Shown here one piece after another: positions 11,401 to 23,623 of a DNA stretch of 64,000 nt. Within the stretch, counting starts at the first letter, position 1; each line of letters begins with the position of its first letter. The position numbers and the translations under genes were made by a program. Source of the DNA: Prunus persica (lineage: Eukaryota; Streptophyta; Magnoliopsida; Rosales; Rosaceae); the NCBI RefSeq assembly GCF_000346465.2, contig NC_034009.1, positions 42,541,897 to 42,605,896 of the forward strand. The letters are read 5' to 3'. Under the pieces are notes generated by a model that saw nothing but the letters and a program-made list of their open reading frames with translations, had not been told where the DNA came from and did no database searches.

Positions 11401-12492
11401 CATTATTTATACAAAAAAAATCTATAATTAAATTAAATTAATTACGACGGTATAATCCATTATGGCAATAATAAAAAATCCGAAAGATAATGGCAATCAA
11501 AAACTCATTCTTTTGGTGCATAAGAATATCTGTTCACTAAAAACATCCCATATGATATTCATTCATTTTAATACAACACTAGTACAAACATATGCATACA
11601 TAACCCTATAATATAATACTAAGTCATATTTCTTTCTTTTTTGGGTCGAACTAAGTCATATTTCTCCGTCTCCAAGAATCAAAAGCTTTGGCGGTCAATT
11701 ATTTTCGGATCAAAATTCAATATTTAACATTAATTTTAAAGATTTAAGCACGTTATTGTGATTTGAATCAAGTTTGAAAGTCAACCATTGAACTTGACTC
11801 AACAATTAATGATCATGAATTTTTATAATTAAAGTAATAAAATTTTAGAGTTTTGCTAATATCAGCCGTGAAAGCGTTACATACTAATAATGAATATTGA
11901 AGAGTCTTCCTTTTAGTATTTAGCTTTCCCCAAATATTCCTTGGAGTATTTAGGTACAAATATTTTGTACAAAATACAAAACCGTGTGCTTAGAAAAAGA
12001 CGAATACAAAACCGCGTGTGTAAAAAAAAAAACACAAAAGTGAAATACGAAAAAGCAGCATAGGAAAAGAAAGAAAGAAAAGAAACAGACTGGACTGAAA
12101 ATGAAGAAGATAGTAGAGGCAGCAAAAAGTCAACAGCCAAGAAGTCTCTGTTTTATGGCATCCTTTTCCAGTTTCCTTTAGGACCTTTAAAATAAAGTAA
12201 AAATAAAAATAAAAAATTAATTAATTATTCATTCCCAGACTCCCACGATAGCGGTTATAAATCATCACACAGTTCCTAAGCTCGCATAAAACTTTAATTT
12301 CTCCAGTTTTATTTTATTTTCCCTTTTTAAAGAAAAAGGTTTCAAATGTTCTCTCTTTTATTTCTTTATTACTCGTCATCATTACCATTCTGTTTTTATT
12401 CAATTGCTTGTGCGAAGTCATCAGAAGAAGAAGAAGAAAGGGGCACCGCCAAATAAACAAAAGCCAAGCCATTTTCTAGCTTTCATTGGGTG

Positions 12493-12645
12493 GTAAGACC
12501 AAAATCCCGGGTACCCAGTTCCTGTTTTTACTCGTTTGTGGATTTTGTTCTTAGTGGCTTTGTGGGTTTTAGGGCTGTTTTGTTTTTTCAAAAAGGTTTT
12601 TGCTTGCTTTGTTTATAATGATTGAAATTGGTTCTCATGGTGCAG
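12493..12645 (+). other. 5' UTR intron of the PP2C gene
   Basis: A donor (GGGTG|GTAAGA) at 12493 and an acceptor (CATGGTGCAG) ending at 12645 define a 153 bp intron in the leader. The leader upstream is marked by an AGAAGAAGAAGAAAG stretch near 12423. A four-codon uORF (ATG CTG AAG ATT TAG, 12728-12742) lies between this intron and the main ATG. Confidence 0.55.
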
Positions 12646-12761
12646 TTTGAGAATTTAGGCAACAAGTTTTGATCTTGGAAGGTGGGTCTGGTTTGGAATT
12701 TGGATTGGAGGTGATTACAAGAGTTGGATGCTGAAGATTTAGCTCCAGTACTTCCTTTTTT

Positions 12762-15700
12762 ATGGATAGGTTATGCTGTTTTAGCGGTTCCTACTCTCAG
12801 GTGATCATGTTTTTTCACTTCTTATGCCCCTTATATGCAGTCCTTTTATTTTATTTTGTTTGTTTCTTGTTTGATGTATATTTTCTCAATCATAAGTCTT
12901 ATAAAGCATGGTTTTTGATTATTTTCTGGGACTATATGTGTAATTCAATTGAGGAATTTTGTTCGTGTACTTGATTTTTCTAGTAGGATATCCATCAGCT
13001 TTCGGGTGGATTTGAAAATTATGTTTTATTAATTGTTATGGTCAGCTGGATTAATATGCTCTTTTGGGATTAAAGGGTATCATGATCGTTCATTCTTCTT
13101 TGTTCATTTATTTCATCTTTTCCTGTTCTCTACCGATGTTGTGTGTTTTGGTTTTCTGATATGATCTTAGGAACTGCTTTGCAATATTTGGTAAATTGAA
13201 GTGATTTTGGGTATTCTACTTGACTGAGGATGCTAAAGCCGAGTATTTACTTTCTTCTGCTGCATTTCTGAAGCTGGGTACAAGGGATATTCAGTTGCCT
13301 TCAATACTAGAATACTTAGGCCACAATTTCCATAGCTGTGCTGAACTTCTGAATTGAGCCAACACGTGCGGACCAAAAATGAACCACCATGTTTCTAACT
13401 GGCTGCTCTCTTGGTTTGGTGCATTAAAAATAAGTGTATTGTTTTTACTCAACAGCCATATAATAGAGTTCTGTTTCATTGTACTTAAAAGAAGCTTAAG
13501 AAGGAAAGCAATTCTAAAAAAGAAATAGATTCAAGCTCGATTTTCTTCTATGCTTGCCTTAATGCATGAAACTCAAATTTCATTCTTTACCTGGTAAATG
13601 GACTAGAAACTGAATTTTTATGTTTCGAAGCAAAAAGTTGAAAACAATTGTTTCCTTCTGAATGCTGCCTGTCTATGAACTATACAAGATTGAGGTTGTA
13701 TTATTTATAATTTTTCTATGCAGTATGGGGGACGTTCATCATCTGGCTCTGGTAAGGGAAGAAGCCACGATGGGTTAGTAAAGTATGGTTTCAGCCTGGT
13801 AAAAGGAAAAGCTAATCATCCAATGGAGGATTATCATGTTGCTAAGTTTGTTCGGAGCCAAGGACATGAGTTAGGATTGTTTGCTATATATGATGGCCAT
13901 TTGGGAGACACTGTGCCTGCATATCTACAGAAGCATTTGTTTTCAAATATCCTTAAGGAGGTAGCTGCTAATTTCAGATAGTTCCATTTATTTGTCTTGT
14001 TTAGGTACATAGAAATTGTTGGGTGATGTATTCTTACAATTTTCCTGTAAATATTGCAGGAAGAGTTTTGGGTCGACCCTAACAGATCTATCCTAAAAGC
14101 CTATGAGCGGACGGACCAGGCAATTCTCTCTCATAGTTCTGACTTGGGGCGTGGTGGGTCCACTGCTGTAACTGCAATATTGTTAAACAGTCAGCGATTA
14201 TGGGTGGCAAATGTTGGAGATTCACGGGCAGTTCTTTCAAAAGGTGGTCAGGCAGTACAGATGTCTATAGACCATGAGCCCAATACCGAACGAGGCAGCA
14301 TTGAAAACAAAGGTGGCTTTGTCTCAAACATGCCAGGTATTTTACAGCAATGATGTTTAGCAAGTTCATTCAATGTGTAAATACACATTTAAAACTGTAA
14401 CATTTTGAATGAACATTACTGGTTTTTCAAGAAAAAGAACGAGTAATCAATTTTCACTATTTTATTTTTTAAAATGGTGCTTCATCTGTTAATATGTCAT
14501 GTAGATTTTAGTTTTGTGCTGCAAGGGTTTTTCCACTGAGATAAATTCCAAGACTTTTGTCGCTTTCTCAACAATTGAAATTGTTCAACAGTTCTTACAC
14601 CAAATAGATAGAAGCAATACCATAAACTATTTTATTTGCAAGAAAATATCAGCATTCAGATAGGAGTTGAACTATGATCAGCTTACTTTGTCTTAGAGGA
14701 TGACTTTGCTGATCCTTTGGATTAGTTTTCTGCACATCTGTTATTTAATTCAAATTTGTGTTGGCTATACTTTGTGGGAATTGCATTCTCCAGAAGAACT
14801 TAAAACTTTTAGCAACTTTAAGTTTTCCAAATAAGTAAATACGAAAGGGGAAAGAAAGAAGTAAAACCTTATTCCATTCATAAGTTTAGCCATCTGAGTA
14901 CCAAAGACTTGATAATTTCTTATGAATCACTTGAGCACTTCTGAACAATAGTAGGAAATTCTCAATCAGGTCCTTATTGTCCAAATTGTAGAAGTTGTTT
15001 GAACAATTTTTTTAAACAGATTTTAGAATCTGGCTTCCTCTCTGACTTTTAGCAGACAGTAATCTTTTTACTGGAGGCCTTTGTAGTGCCGTGATACCCT
15101 TGACCTCCCCATCTATGCCATGCGGTAATGATTCCTCTGGCTGTAAATACGTAATTATGTTGAATATATGAACTATGTCTCATCAGGTCACCAACTTCCT
15201 TGACCTTCCGGCACTGGGCAGGCATCCGGTTTTTCAAGTTTCCAACTAAAGATTGGATGACACTGTGCACAAGATAAAAAGGGCTTTTTATCCAAACTAA
15301 GACCTTTTTCGAGAATCTACCTTCTATTGACATCTTTGTTTGTTGATACTTTGTTTACCGGAGTTGGTCTCAGCAGTCTGCATGCCTGTTTGTCTGATGT
15401 TATGGCGATGCAAGCTTAGAAGAAGCTAGCATTATTTCAATGCACCAACTCTTCCCTATTTATTTTGGGGTAATAAAACTCTTCAAGTGGGATTTAGACC
15501 ACAAATCAGGATTTCTCATTTCAATTTTAATTATGAGTAAACAACCAGTGAAAGTTATCTTGTATAAAAAATGTTTAGTCTTAAGATATTTTCCTGATGC
15601 AGCTGTGAGTTGCATGTGTCAATTATGGGGTCTTTCATGTTAATGAATATTCAGCATCTATCATTGGTATTATAGCTGTAACCACACAGGGTACCAATTG

Positions 15701-16198
15701 AGCTTATGTTAAGCCTGTCATTGATCTGACTTCTATCACACGCTTGTATTTTCAGGAGACGTTCCTCGGGTCAATGGGCAGCTGGCTGTTTCTCGTGCTT
15801 TTGGAGACAAAAGCCTCAAGTCACATTTGCGATCAGATCCCGACGTACAAGATACCTTCGTAGACAATACTACTGATGTTCTAATCCTTGCCAGTGATGG
15901 TCTTTGGAAGGTGAAACATTTTACCTGATCTTTCTTCTCCTTGGTGCATTGTGCCAATTATTTTAGCAGTCTAGAAAAAGGGGAAGAATTCACCTAAACG
16001 GAGCGTACTTCAAATATCATGACAATAACTTTTTTTCTTCTGTATGTGATAATCTAGGTCATGGATAATCAAGAGGCAGTTGATATTGCAAGAAAGATTA
16101 AAGACCCTCTGAAGGCAGCTAAGCAACTAACAGCTGAAGCACTGAAAAGAGATAGTAAAGATGATATTTCTTGCGTTGTTGTTAGATTTAGGGGATGA
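12762..16198 (+). CDS. Protein phosphatase 2C (plant PP2C, At PP2C10/58-like)
   Basis: This is a Mg/Mn-dependent Ser/Thr phosphatase of the small plant PP2C class that consists of little more than the catalytic domain. Coding exons: 12762-12800, 13724-13960, 14060-14336, 15756-15910 and 16058-16198, all GT-AG with matching phases, giving 282 residues. The N-terminus MDRLCCFSGSYSQ is followed by KYGFSLVKGKANHPMEDYH. Metal-binding motifs are in order: MEDY, FAIYDGHLGD, GGSTAVTAIL, ANVGDSRAVL, AFGDKSLKSH, LASDGLWK and the final SKDDISCVVVRF. Length and motifs are complete, so it should be active. The first coding exon has only 13 codons; its MxRxCCF start is typical of this group. The gene stands at the same relative place as Arabidopsis At1g34750, next to a 14-3-3 and an NSE3 gene (recalled synteny). 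Substrates cannot be told from sequence. Confidence 0.95.
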
Positions 16199-16249
16199 TA
16201 CCAGTAAAACCATATTGCTTTCCGGGTGCAGTATATAGCAATAATCCAA

Positions 16250-17300
16250 GTTTCGTCGCATGCAAGGCTGATTTATGAATGGATTACACAACAACAACAA
16301 ATACATACCTGGTTGGGGTAAACCTTGAATGAGTTATGCAGCATGGAAATTGGCCAAAGAAAAAGAAGGGAGAAATAGTGGAATGCTTCTCACTGTAAAT
16401 TTATGCTCTTATTTATGTTCTGGTGTTTGATATTGTTTGAATTCTTTGAGAAGGTGATTTAGTTTCATGTATATGTGGCCATTTTACTTTACTCAAATGA
16501 CCAAGCGGCTATGTAGATGACGTGCTTCTGTTTGTGATTGGAGGAATGCATTTTGTTTTGGACCAGGTTTTTCCTTTTGCGGTATCAAATTTGTTGAAGA
16601 TTGCTTACCAGTGGAGATTTTAGCTGGGATAATACAATTCTTTGTTCTTCCCTAGCCTAGTCATTTGTTATGATCGAAGTCCGGTAATAATAAAAGTTTG
16701 TAGTTTTGATTTGAAATTCCTCTCATTCCACTCAACTTAAATAATTTCTTTTAACTTTTAGTGTTTTTTATTTTTTATTTTTAAGACTTTGAAAATTTAA
16801 AATTAGCCATAGCCATTGGGGCGGGGGAGTTTTAGATTGAATTTTGAATTTAGTCACTTTCGAAAGAAATAGAAAGGATTAATTCGTCCATTTAATTAGA
16901 ACCATTACATTGGTAACATATGTATGAATATGTACCTATACGTGCGTTAGGCCAGTTAAGTAAGGGAGTGAATCAGTTTCTTTGCACTTATGTTCAAATA
17001 CCCTCCTCGTACTTGTATCAGTAAAAGTCTGATAAAAAACAATAACATATTCAAGAATTCAATCAAAAGATTAAAACAAGAATTCAATCTAACACTTGAT
17101 TTTTATAAATAAATAAAAAAAGAAAATAATTTTTAACGAAGGTTTTTCATTATAGGGACATTTTCAGATACCAAATGTAACAAAGAGGTGAATTCATAAA
17201 ACTATTCAGGGGTACAATATACAAATATGGTATAAAGCAGGAGGGAGGGAGAGAGAGTCACCACCAAATTCGCAAACGCTAATACACCGCAATATCGGTC
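16250..17300. other. PP2C 3' region and spacer
   Basis: The first 400 bp or so are probably PP2C 3' UTR (several TTTATG/AATAA-like signals, e.g. AATAATAAAAG near 16685). The rest is AT-rich with no gene. A purine-rich stretch (GGAGGGAGGGAGAGAGAG, 17240-17258) precedes the next promoter. Confidence 0.5.
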
Positions 17301-17328
17301 TATAATAGCCAAAGCCTTGTATTGTAGC

Positions 17329-17356
17329 TAGGGTTTTAAGCCGAGCCTATATATAC
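17329..17356 (+). promoter_or_regulatory. Telo-box and TATA box
   Basis: TAGGGTTT (17329-17336, the reverse of the plant telo-box AAACCCTA) is followed 13 bp later by TATATATA (17349-17356) and then a pyrimidine-rich CCTCTCCTCC leader. This pairing is characteristic of plant promoters for translation-related genes. A splice-like donor (CTGTGC|GTAGTT) at about 17451 suggests a noncoding first exon, which could serve the small coding gene at 18796. Confidence 0.55.
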
Positions 17357-18009
17357 ACACAATTAACCTCTCCTCCATTATCCCTCCCTGCAATGCTTCT
17401 CTCCGTCACTCTCTGCGGTCTTCCCTTCATTTTCTCGTCATTTTCTGTGCGTAGTTAAGCAATAATCATGATTATTTGAATTTGTTTAGTGGGTCTTTGC
17501 TTGGTTTTTTTCTTTTACAGTAATTGCCTCTTCTTTCGGCTGCAAGGGTTAAGATCTTTTGATCAATTTCTTGGTTGGCTTTGTTCTGGAGGCATAAATT
17601 GATTCTCCATGGTTTTGGGGCTTAAACCCAGATTTGCATTTCTTGCTTTTCTGGCTACCCTTTGCTTGGAACATTTGAATCTTCCTTTTTAATCACTCAA
17701 TTCTTTTTATTTTTCATTTCTTGGGGTTCTCTAAAATTGGTTTATGGGCATAAGTGAAAAAAAATGTTATGGGATAATTGGTGTAGTAACAATTCTTGTG
17801 CTCTGATTAGGTCAAATCTGCTATTTGATTTTCCCCAATTTGTGGTTGGGTTTGGTTTTTCCCCAATTTTAAGTTAGAATTTCAATTTAAAAAACCCAGT
17901 GACTCATCCAAATGCACAATTAGAAATGAAAAAGTCATTGAGAAGACAAACTTAATTATGAAGTACAGAAATTAATAATTACAAAACTTTCCTTCTGTTT
18001 TCCCACTGT

Positions 18010-18275
18010 TTCTCACCAACCAAAAAAGACCAACAATTATCCCAGAAGAAATATTGCATCCGAAGATGATAAATCAAAGAAGATTTTTAGATCACACTCG
18101 AGATGGGATGGGAGAGAAGAATGACTGAGAGTTTGGATCTCAAACTCACCCAAATTCCTATTTGAAAGCCTTACTTTTTGGCCTTTCAAGTTTTCCAAAT
18201 CCACTTGAAAATAGGCCCAAACAGAGTGATTTGGATTTGGACACCTCAAATCTCTTCTCCCAAACGGGCCCTTAT
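18010..18275 (-). repeat. Possible MITE remnant (GGGCCCGTTTGGG end)
   Basis: Read on the minus strand the piece starts TAAGGGCCCGTTTGGGAGAA, a terminus seen on many plant non-autonomous DNA transposons, and continues with GTGTCCAAATCCAAATCAC. A matching opposite terminus was not found, so it may be truncated. It would lie inside the presumed 5' intron of the 18796 gene. Confidence 0.3.
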
Positions 18276-18660
18276 AATTGGGAAAAAAAAACCCAAAAAA
18301 TAAGTATGGGCAGGTTGTGGTGAAGTGGCTTTGTGGTAAAGATGTAACTGGTAATCTTTTCAAATGAACAATCTAATGCATTTTTGGTATTTTCAGAAAG
18401 AAAAGATTTTGCAGAACTAAACCAGAATAATATAGTCGACTTAGAAGGAAATTATCGGTCCAAGAAAAAGTTGAGAGAAAATTATTAGGTTAAATATGAG
18501 CTTCTTTGATTTTAGGTTGCCCGAAACCAAAAAAATAAAAAAAATAAACTAATAGAAAATAGTCCTAGTTTGGTTAACAAAAGAGATCTGCTAGTTATTG
18601 GTTTAGGAATTTAATTTGTTTCCAACTAAGATTACCTCTATTTAAACCCTAAAAAAATGC

Positions 18661-18745
18661 AAGGGTGGGTAGCTCAAGTAATTAAGAACATTTATTCATG
18701 CATCCTAGATCTTAGATACGATTCCCCGAGAAGAATTTTCTTTCA
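18661..18745 (+). repeat. tRNA-derived SINE-like repeat (box A and box B)
   Basis: GGGTAGCTCAAGTAATTAAGAAC resembles a tRNA box A region; ATACGATTCCCC, 40 bp further, resembles box B. A clearly related copy lies on the minus strand at 55465-55560 (GGCTTGTAGCACAAGTGGTTAAGAACGTTTACTC). Two copies with the same order argue for a short interspersed element rather than chance. Confidence 0.5.
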
Positions 18746-18795
18746 ACCAATTGGGTTCTGGGTTCTTTCTACTGTCGGTAAAGGCAGCCAAAAAT

Positions 18796-19101
18796 ATGTC
18801 ATCTTCCATTGAGGCTCTTGCAATGGCTGGTGCTAATTATCTGGAATGCAACATTGATTTGAAAGAGTTGGAAAAGAAAGACCAAGAGCCACCACCATGC
18901 CACTTACAAGCTGAAACATTCGAGAGGGATATTGAGTACTTAAGCTCCCTAACTCTGAGCTCACCCAGTTTTCGCAGTCTTAAGTATGATGAAAAACGAA
19001 AGGGTAGGAACCAGTTGATGCAGAGAGACAGCCTTGTAACCAAGAGGATGGAAACTAGGGTTTTGAAGAAATCAGGGGAAGCGATGACAAAAAGGATGTA
19101 G
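18796..19101 (+). CDS. Small protein of unknown function (101 residues)
   Basis: The open frame starts MSSSIEALAMAGANYLECNI and ends EAMTKRM. It is acidic and structured-looking in its first 40 residues, then carries a PPPCH bend, a Ser/Leu-rich middle and a basic Lys/Arg-rich tail (KRKGR, KRMETRVLKK). No signal peptide or membrane segment is seen. I do not recognise a named domain; short plant proteins opening with a similar SSIEALAMAG segment exist in my memory but without a function. An in-frame upstream ATG at 18751 is less likely, because it would add a run lying in probable intron or leader. The telo-box promoter 1.4 kb upstream and an acceptor-like site just before the ATG fit a gene with a spliced 5' UTR. 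It may instead be a truncated copy. Confidence 0.5.
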   Translation: MSSSIEALAMAGANYLECNIDLKELEKKDQEPPPCHLQAETFERDIEYLSSLTLSSPSFRSLKYDEKRKGRNQLMQRDSLVTKRMETRVLKKSGEAMTKRM

Positions 19102-19543
19102 GGAGGAAGATCTCACTGGTTATACATTGACATTACTTTTAGCGTAGGTTTGTTTTGGCTAGTCACATAACATGTTCTAACTTCAAAGGTTGGTTCTTTT
19201 GAGAATAAATGATCTCTCAAGGTATGAAGAAATTATTGTATGGTTACCGTAAAACGGTTACGTGGTATAATTTGTTCACGTGTGTTATAATATGAATATA
19301 CAACAAGTTTGATATTTCCAACTTTTAGAGTATAAAATAAATAAATTTTTTCATCTAGTTTGTCTTTTCTTTTATTTTTATTTTTAACTTAGTTCATACT
19401 TTAATGTTATTTTTAATTTGTACTATAGTACAATTTTAATATCTTGGTCATTGTGTTTGATTTTGTTATTAGCAAGTTAAGGACAATTTCAAATTTTGGT
19501 CAGTTTAATAGATGAAATAAGTTTCATCTCTCATGGTTTCCTT

Positions 19544-21053
19544 TTAACTACACTTTAGTCCCTAGAGGTTTAGGGCTAGTATTGAAATGGGACTCGAGAT
19601 TTCAATTTCATCAATTTCATACCCAACGTATCCAAATATGACCAATTCACCCCGTCTGTTAGATTGACCGTCTAGTCAACGTTAAATGTTGATGTGTCCA
19701 TTGTGGGACCCACCTACTAACAAATTCAAAAAAAAAATTTATATAAAATAACATAAAATTTTAAAATAAAAAAAGCTTGAAAAACTCAACTCCCCACCCC
19801 CCACCAATTCCCCACCGCTTCTCGCACTAACCCCAGCCCCCTCCCTCTTGCTCTGCACAACCAAAAGCCATGAAAAAACCAGAAATATACCAATGACAGT
19901 CTCAAGCCAGCTCCTTTCTTCACTGGTGGAACAAATCCCCCTCAATTCAGCACGTTCTCAAGTTTTAGTTCCATGTAGATGATTCCCAACATGTGGAGGT
20001 ATTCCAAACCACAAGAACTTCCGCAGCACAAAACATGGAAATAAAGGTCCTAGTTAAATTTGATTTGATTTTTAAAAAAAAAAAATCAAATAAAAAGAAA
20101 ATTATGCAATTCAATATCTGAGAAAAATGGAGGAATATTCAAAATTTTCGATCTTGGCTCTGTGGGCCTTCTGATTCATGCTAGAGCCTTTCTTGTCTAT
20201 GAATTTCATGGCCTAAAAGCACAAGGAAGACGAAGGCTTGCAATCCTGATGGGCGGGACTGAAACCGATGTGAAAGGGGGTGGTGGTGGGGCCGCTGGTT
20301 TGTTGGGTAGGGAAGAGGTTGGGTTTTTTTTTTAAGGTTCTCCTTGCGATCCCGATGGGTAGGACTGGAACCCATGCCTCTGAAGGTGCAGATGTAGATA
20401 GTGTCAATGTCGCCGATGCTAATGCGGAGGAGGAAAGTGGCTAGGGTTGGAGTGAGAGGGGGTGGGGGTGGTGAAGGCACTGGGTCATACCAGACCTACT
20501 CTCTATTTCTCTATTTCTCTTCCTCCCTCTCCCCCTATCTTCGTCATTCCCATCCTCCTCCCTTTATTTCTCTCCTTTTGTGGCTCAGTTTGATTGGATT
20601 GGACAAATTAGGTTTTTTAGGTTCGGGTCATTATGGATTTGGAGCAACAACTTATAGGGCTAGTGAGTTATTTGGTTCTGATTGTGAGGTTGATCTTGTT
20701 TTGGATGTTTGATTGTGTTTTGGGTGGGAGAGGGCCTGGGATTGATTGGGGGAGATGGAGAGAGAGAGTTGCTAGAGCTGGGGAAATTTTTATTTTATTT
20801 TTTTGTTTTGTTTAAAATTTTTATTTTCTTTCCAGAAATGCCCTTCACGCGGACTAGTTGGAATGGGTTGTCAGGGTCTGTGGCGGGTCCCACAGTTGAC
20901 ACATCAACATTTAACGTTTGACTAGACGGTCAATTTAACGGACGGGGTGAATTGGTCATATTTGGATACGTTAAGTATGAATTTGATGACATTGAAATCT
21001 CGGGGCCCATTTCGATACTGACCCTAAACCTCTAGGGACTAAAGTGTAGTTAA
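19544..21053. mobile_element. Non-autonomous TIR DNA transposon (~1.5 kb)
   Basis: Two arms of about 170 bp, 19544-19714 and 20882-21053, are near-perfect reverse complements. The left arm runs TTAACTACACTTTAGTCCCT through CCAAATATGACCAATTCACC to GTGGGACCCACC; the right arm mirrors it, ending AGGGACTAAAGTGTAGTTAA. The 1167 bp interior holds AT-rich and C/G-rich blocks that also partly mirror each other, and no transposase. Long arms without a coding capacity are typical of Mutator-like non-autonomous elements, though an exact 9 bp target duplication was not seen, so the superfamily is open. Confidence 0.85.
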
Positions 21054-21064
21054 TCCTAAAATTT

Positions 21065-21165
21065 ACACCGAGTGAAAATAGCATTGACTTGTAGACCAGT
21101 AGTCTCATGTTCAAATCCTATTTCGTACCCTCATGACACCTTCATGTGAGAAAACTCTCCTCCTC
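21065..21165 (+). repeat. SINE-like repeat with tRNA box B, copy 2
   Basis: It reads AGCATTGACTTGTAGACCAG, then TAGTCTCATGTTCAAATCCT (box B-like), then CATGTGAGAAAACTCTCCTC, in the same order as at 11283-11400 and 63850-63950. It begins about 10 bp after the TIR transposon. Confidence 0.45.
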
Positions 21166-21169
21166 AAAT

Positions 21170-22830
21170 ATCGCTTGTATTAAAAATAAAAATAAAAAGT
21201 TAAAATTTATAAAACGTCAATTCCAATACACAATATTATAGGCGTATTAAAGCTTATAAAATTAGTTTCAAATTCATGTACAAATTGCTCATAACCAAGA
21301 ATTTATGATGGAAGATATAAGTTGTCAAATAGAGTCGCGGCCAAAAGCAATTGCACTTAGCTTGATTTATTTTCTCTAATTTGCTCCAAACAATAACCAG
21401 AAACTTGTTTCAACTTGTGGGTTTTACTAAGAATGAGTGAAAAATCATGTCTATATCCTTAGATTTGATTTTCAAGCAAGAAATAAAAGAAAATTTCAAA
21501 GTTTCCCTTTTGTAGAGTTAAAATAGCTTTTTCAAATTTTATTTTATGCTTAAGAATACAACTACAACACAAAATCCTTAGTGCAACTAGATTTCAAGAT
21601 TGATACGATTTTAAAGAGTGGTCTAGATCCGCTAGTGTATCCACTATAAATTTAGTTTGTTGAAATGCATGCTAGAAACAATTTTATTTTATTTTTTTAT
21701 GAGCAAAAGTTTAGGGGAAGGAGAGGTTATCCCATCTAGAATCAGGGCATACCAAAACCTCTTTAAAGACTTATAAATGGTAAAAATAATTTTTTAATAA
21801 TTAATCATCAGTGATTAATTTGAAAGCTGCTATCAAGACAACACATATTTCGAATGATGCCACAAAGGCCCCAGTGAGCCGACAGGTGAGAAAAAAATTG
21901 AGTCAAATATTGTGACAAAGTGAATTTCTAGCCGAGTCAAAGAAAATAAATAGTGAGAAAAATTCCTAGTTTAAATCTCTTAATGAGTAATTGAATTTGC
22001 TTATTAACTAACATATACAAATACAAAGATAAAATTGGTCAAATTAATAACACAAGGACTAAATTGATTGATGAGATCAAACAAGGGATGAGTTGACATT
22101 CTAAAAGAAAATTGTAAATAAGAATATATGCTATGTTTAGTGTAGAGTGATCATAATTTTTTTTTTTTTTTCTAAATACAATCGATAGTTTATACTATAA
22201 AGGTTTCTTACACACACAATATTAAAGTGCCATGAAAATTTGAACATAAGATCATTAATATGCAAATTAAAACTCTTTTTTATTAGACTAAATCGTTGGC
22301 GTGTAAAGTGATTATAATTATAACCTAAACCTTCACTTCACTATGCCCGTGCATAGGTCCATTGATGATGTGGTGGCCCATAGTTTGGCAACCCATTGAT
22401 GGTCTAATGAAATCCCTACCCGTATGAGATAGGGCTATCTTCTGGACTATTTAATTTCCATTATGAGATAGATATGCAGCCCAATTAATTTCCGTCATTT
22501 CATCTATTTATATTGAGGAAGCTTCATTTCTATTCATTTTTCTTCAATTGCGATTCAATTTATATATATGGTTGATTATTTTGGGTGATCGAAGTGACTA
22601 CCAATCTGAGACTAGAAATCTTAAATATAAGCTCTAAATAATAATTTTACACTCTAAAACAATCAATCATGCCAATAAATATAATAATGTCTTCTCAACG
22701 TATACAAAATATCGTGAGACAAACCTATATATAGGTATATGTTGTGGGGATCACATATCTATCCACACATAAAAGCTAATGCTAGAATTTGAGTCATATA
22801 TTAACAACTCAATATCATTCTACTAATCTA
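21170..22830. other. Gene-free AT-rich spacer
   Basis: No gene is seen on either strand. The stretch holds homopolymer runs (e.g. T14 near 22157) and degenerate low-complexity sequence only. Confidence 0.5.
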
Positions 22831-22835
22831 TAATA

Positions 22836-23005
22836 GGGACATTCTTCATTAAATATTTAAGTTAATGACTGATTACATACTTTCAATCTGAGCCGTTGAA
22901 TTGCATATAAGAGACTACCAACATATTTAATGAATACAGTCCAACGACCGAGATTAGAAGTATGTAACTAATACTTAACATAAAATACTTATTGAAGAAT
23001 CTCCC
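22836..23005. mobile_element. Palindromic MITE with TA target duplication
   Basis: The arms are imperfect inverted repeats of about 65 bp: GGGACATTCTTCATTAAATA at the left and TATTGAAGAATCTCCC at the right, continuing inward through TTACATAC..TCTGAGCCGTTG and CAACGACCGAGATTAG..GTATGTAA. The element of about 170 bp is flanked on both sides by TA (TA|GGGAC and CTCCC|TA), the signature of Stowaway/Tc1-mariner type MITEs. No coding capacity. Confidence 0.75.
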
Positions 23006-23623
23006 TAAATAATAAAACCCCAACCCTACGTGCAAAAACAAAACAAAACAAAGAAATAAATGAACCTTGCGATCCAGATTTTATTGTCTTGCCATCTCAA
23101 CCACTTTGTTTCTATTGAAGGATTGGGATCATTCCATATATTCATCTGGGGTCCTCTAAATTTTGGGCACACCCATTGTGAGTCTTGTTTCCTTATCAAA
23201 ATATATTGTGACAAAAGTGTCTGTATATCCACATTATAAATATCAACTACATATTCCGATAAGAACTAACTTCAATATAATTCACGATCAATACAAACGT
23301 GACAGTCTAGCAAGAGAATATTTTTTTGGGTAAATGTCATTGTCAACACAACACTATCTCCCACTCTTCTCGAGTACTTTCCCCTCTTTGCTTTGCATAA
23401 TTTTTCCATGTCTCAACTGGCCCTTCTTCATCTACGCATTTGTTGTACCGCATGTAACATGACATTCACATGAAAAGCAAGTTCCCAACCAAACCAAACT
23501 CAACGAACCCAACTCACCAATCAGCATACACCACCTCAAAACAACACAAAATCACCCGGAGTCCTCAATAGGGGACTCTTTTCCCTTCAATTAGCTCCAC
23601 ACACTTCCAAAAACTTACCAAAA

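Noticed and set aside
15049..15333. 94-codon minus-strand frame inside PP2C intron 3
   Set aside because: No family resemblance, and the intron borders are supported by exact phase agreement of the flanking exons.
20181..20480. Frames inside the TIR element as possible transposase
   Set aside because: Proline/glycine-rich because of C/G-rich blocks; no transposase motif in any frame.
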